IMG/VR virus record: IMGVR_UViG_3300036791_000774
Coordinates: 1-21,287 of that record
Direction: 5' to 3' (one strand)
DNA: 21,287 bases
Source of the DNA: a virus
Of this stretch, positions 20,358 through 21,287 are shown one piece after another (position 1 is the stretch's first letter; every line of letters begins with the position of its first letter). The notes beneath the pieces were generated by a model. That model was not told the DNA's origin. It made no database searches and saw only the letters and a program-made list of their open reading frames with translations. The position numbers and the translations under genes were made by a program.

Positions 20358-20506
20358 TCGGGGTCCTTAGTGGCGAAGGCGTGCAGGATGGTGAGCATTT
20401 CGTCCACCGGGGCGATCATGGCGAGCCGGTAGGCGTGCGAGCGGTGGCGGATACCGCCGGGCTCGGGTTCTTCGAAGTCAAACCAGACGGCGGCCAAGTC
20501 GCTCAC
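20354..20506 (-). CDS. Small protein between DnaA-like and initiator-like genes (50 aa)
   Basis: GTG 20506 overlaps the upstream stop (GTGA), and its TGA overlaps the ATG of the initiator-like gene. The product begins MSDLAAVWFDFEEPEPGG and continues RSHAYRLAMIAPVDEMLTIL, a mixed acidic and helical protein without cysteines or membrane segments. It has no recognised family. Its place within the replication cluster suggests a supporting role, by context only. Confidence 0.65.
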   Translation of the reverse strand: MSDLAAVWFDFEEPEPGGIRHRSHAYRLAMIAPVDEMLTILHAFATKDPE

Positions 20507-20805
20507 CACAGGCTGCCCTGGTTGCCGTTGTAAAGCCGGTGTCTGAGCGCTTCGACGACATCGGGGTTCGCCAGCTTTGCTTTACGCGAGAACGTCGTCG
20601 CCGAGCCATGTTGGCGGCCGAGCACCTCGGCGACAGTCACCCATGACAGGCGGCAGTCGTCGTGTAGCAGCAGGATGGCGGCGAGGCGGGCCTCGGGTGC
20701 CGGCTTCGATTGGCGGTGCTTCAAGTCCTTGACGCTCACGTGGTAGGCGTCGGCGACCGTCTTCAGCACAATCTCGGGGTTGAGCGGGAACAGCGGGTCG
20801 GTCAC
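20503..20805 (-). CDS. Stand-alone DnaA domain IV-like protein (100 aa)
   Basis: The GTG at 20805 overlaps the VRR-NUC stop; the longer frame to 21132 overlaps that gene and is excluded. The sequence follows the DnaA C-terminal DNA-binding domain: VADAYHVSVKDLKHRQSK, PEARLAAILLLHDD, LSWVTVAEVLGRQHGSATTFSRKA and VVEALRHRL. In DnaA the last part (GGRDHSTV) contacts the DnaA box; here it reads GRQHGSAT, similar but not identical. No AAA+ domain is present. It could bind the TTATCCACA site in the nearby initiator gene or compete with host DnaA. The domain similarity is good; its action is inferred. Confidence 0.75.
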   Translation of the reverse strand: MTDPLFPLNPEIVLKTVADAYHVSVKDLKHRQSKPAPEARLAAILLLHDDCRLSWVTVAEVLGRQHGSATTFSRKAKLANPDVVEALRHRLYNGNQGSLW

Positions 20806-21173
20806 CTGAGAATCCTGGCGATGTCGTCGAGGTCCGCCGGGCGCCACACGTACGCCTCGGCGCCGGTGCCGCGGAACAGGTCCAGCCAGGCCAGCTGCTC
20901 GTGGGTGAGTCGGCCCCGCCGGGCTTTCAGTTCGGCCACCACCAGGCGGTCGCGACGGATGAGGAGGATGTCGGGGAAACCGGCGCCGTCGCCGGAGACG
21001 GGTGTCCGCCAGCCGTGCGAGGTGCGGGCCGGGCGGAAGTGGGTGGACGTCCAGCGCAGCAGTTTGGCCAGCTCGAGGACCTGGTCGGTGAAGGACGCCT
21101 CGGTGACCTCGGGCGCCGGGTCGTTCGTCCACTGCGCCACTACAGCCCGCACATACGGCTGGTGTTCGGCCAT
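20802..21173 (-). CDS. VRR-NUC family nuclease (123 aa)
   Basis: This is a compact PD-(D/E)XK nuclease of the virus-type replication-repair family. GFPDILLIRRDRLVVAELK holds the catalytic Asp and the Glu-x-Lys pair (about residues 67-84), followed by LTHEQLAWLDLFRGTGAEAYVW. Such nucleases act on branched or nicked DNA, often as Holliday-junction resolvases. It overlaps the end of the Rpf-like gene by 34 bases and the DnaA-like gene by four. It may serve the Bet-like annealase in the same early train, because no lambda-type exonuclease is visible. The family call is firm. Confidence 0.88.
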   Translation of the reverse strand: MAEHQPYVRAVVAQWTNDPAPEVTEASFTDQVLELAKLLRWTSTHFRPARTSHGWRTPVSGDGAGFPDILLIRRDRLVVAELKARRGRLTHEQLAWLDLFRGTGAEAYVWRPADLDDIARILR

Positions 21174-21287
21174 GCCGCCCAGCCCTGGCCGGCTAGGACT
21201 CTTTCGGCGACGGCCTCCTGGGTGGCGATAGACGCCTGGTCGGGCCTACCTTGCCCGCCGTAGGCCCGCCAGGTCGACAACGAGAAT
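21140..21287 (-). CDS. Rpf-like transglycosylase, C-terminal part (continues from 1-478)
   Basis: From the right end the frame reads [15 protein letters not shown], then EAVAERVLAGQGWAAWP and NTSRMCGL, ending at TAG 21142-21140. Codon phase matches the left-end fragment exactly when bases 1 and 21214 are taken as the same position. The circular gene therefore encodes 183 residues. The end contains Cys181, a likely disulfide partner. The VRR-NUC gene starts inside this gene in another frame. The first residues differ from the left copy (Leu instead of Met at residue 138). Confidence 0.88.
   Translation of the reverse strand, partial: FSLSTWRAYGGQGRPDQASIATQEAVAERVLAGQGWAAWPNTSRMCGL
21214..21287. 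repeat. Right copy of the 74-bp terminal overlap
   Basis: This repeats bases 1-74 with a two-base difference (ac for ta at the seventh and eighth last-but-six positions, 21280-21281). It closes the genome into a circle of 21213 unique bases. The variant gives the residue more common in Rpf domains (LQFSLSTW). Confidence 0.9.

Noticed and set aside
1-21287. tRNA genes, CRISPR arrays and insertion sequences
   Set aside because: No cloverleaf-like sequence, no spaced identical repeats of CRISPR type and no transposase or terminal inverted repeats were recognised by eye; a tRNA scan would be needed to exclude a degenerate tRNA.

Overview
The window looks like one complete small temperate tailed-phage genome, a siphovirus of about 21.2 kb, read from a circular assembly. 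The first and last 74 bases are the same sequence apart from two adjacent bases. An Rpf-like gene that starts at 478 on the minus strand runs off the left end and continues in frame at the right end, stopping at 21140. High GC by eye, frequent GTG starts, an Rpf-type cell-wall domain and an actinophage-style gene set suggest an actinobacterial host (inference).

Layout. Only three genes lie on the plus strand: a small XRE regulator (2173-2433), a second HTH regulator (2430-2807) and a tyrosine integrase (2823-3671). Everything else is on the minus strand. Taken as a circle, it reads as one continuous leftward gene train. It starts at a divergent promoter (about 2109-2137), passes an excisionase-like gene, a 51-aa ORF, a Bet-like annealase, two small ORFs and the Rpf-like protein, and crosses the circle junction. 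It then runs through VRR-NUC, a DnaA domain IV-like protein, a 50-aa ORF, a winged-helix replication-type protein, three HNH-type proteins and a Dam-like methyltransferase. Next come terminase, portal, protease, capsid, connector and tail genes, a host-recognition-type tail protein, an amidase lysin and three tiny membrane proteins. It ends at 3668, where its stop overlaps the integrase stop. Most genes are joined by ATGA or GTGA overlaps, and few have a clear Shine-Dalgarno sequence of their own.

Head and tail module (3668-18312). The order is HNH, TerS, TerL, a small membrane protein, portal, a fused protease, an HK97-type capsid protein with an N-terminal scaffold-like segment, connector, tail terminator, major tail protein, a gp10-like protein, tail chaperones with a -1 frameshift, a 690-aa tape measure, distal tail, tail hub, receptor-type protein, lysin and holin candidates.

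Most interesting points. (1) A perfect 10-7-10 inverted repeat at 2741-2767 lies inside the 3' end of the regulator just upstream of the integrase. It is a candidate attP core, and its position resembles the integration-dependent immunity switches of some mycobacteriophages. (2) Inside the replication-type gene there are three 22-bp-spaced repeats and a perfect TTATCCACA DnaA box, and a stand-alone DnaA domain IV-like protein is encoded nearby. This looks like an origin embedded in an initiator gene. (3) A secreted or anchored Rpf-domain protein sits in the early region, far from the lysis cassette. (4) Two palindromes lie between HNH and TerS, in the place where a packaging site is expected. 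No tRNA, CRISPR array or insertion sequence was recognised.
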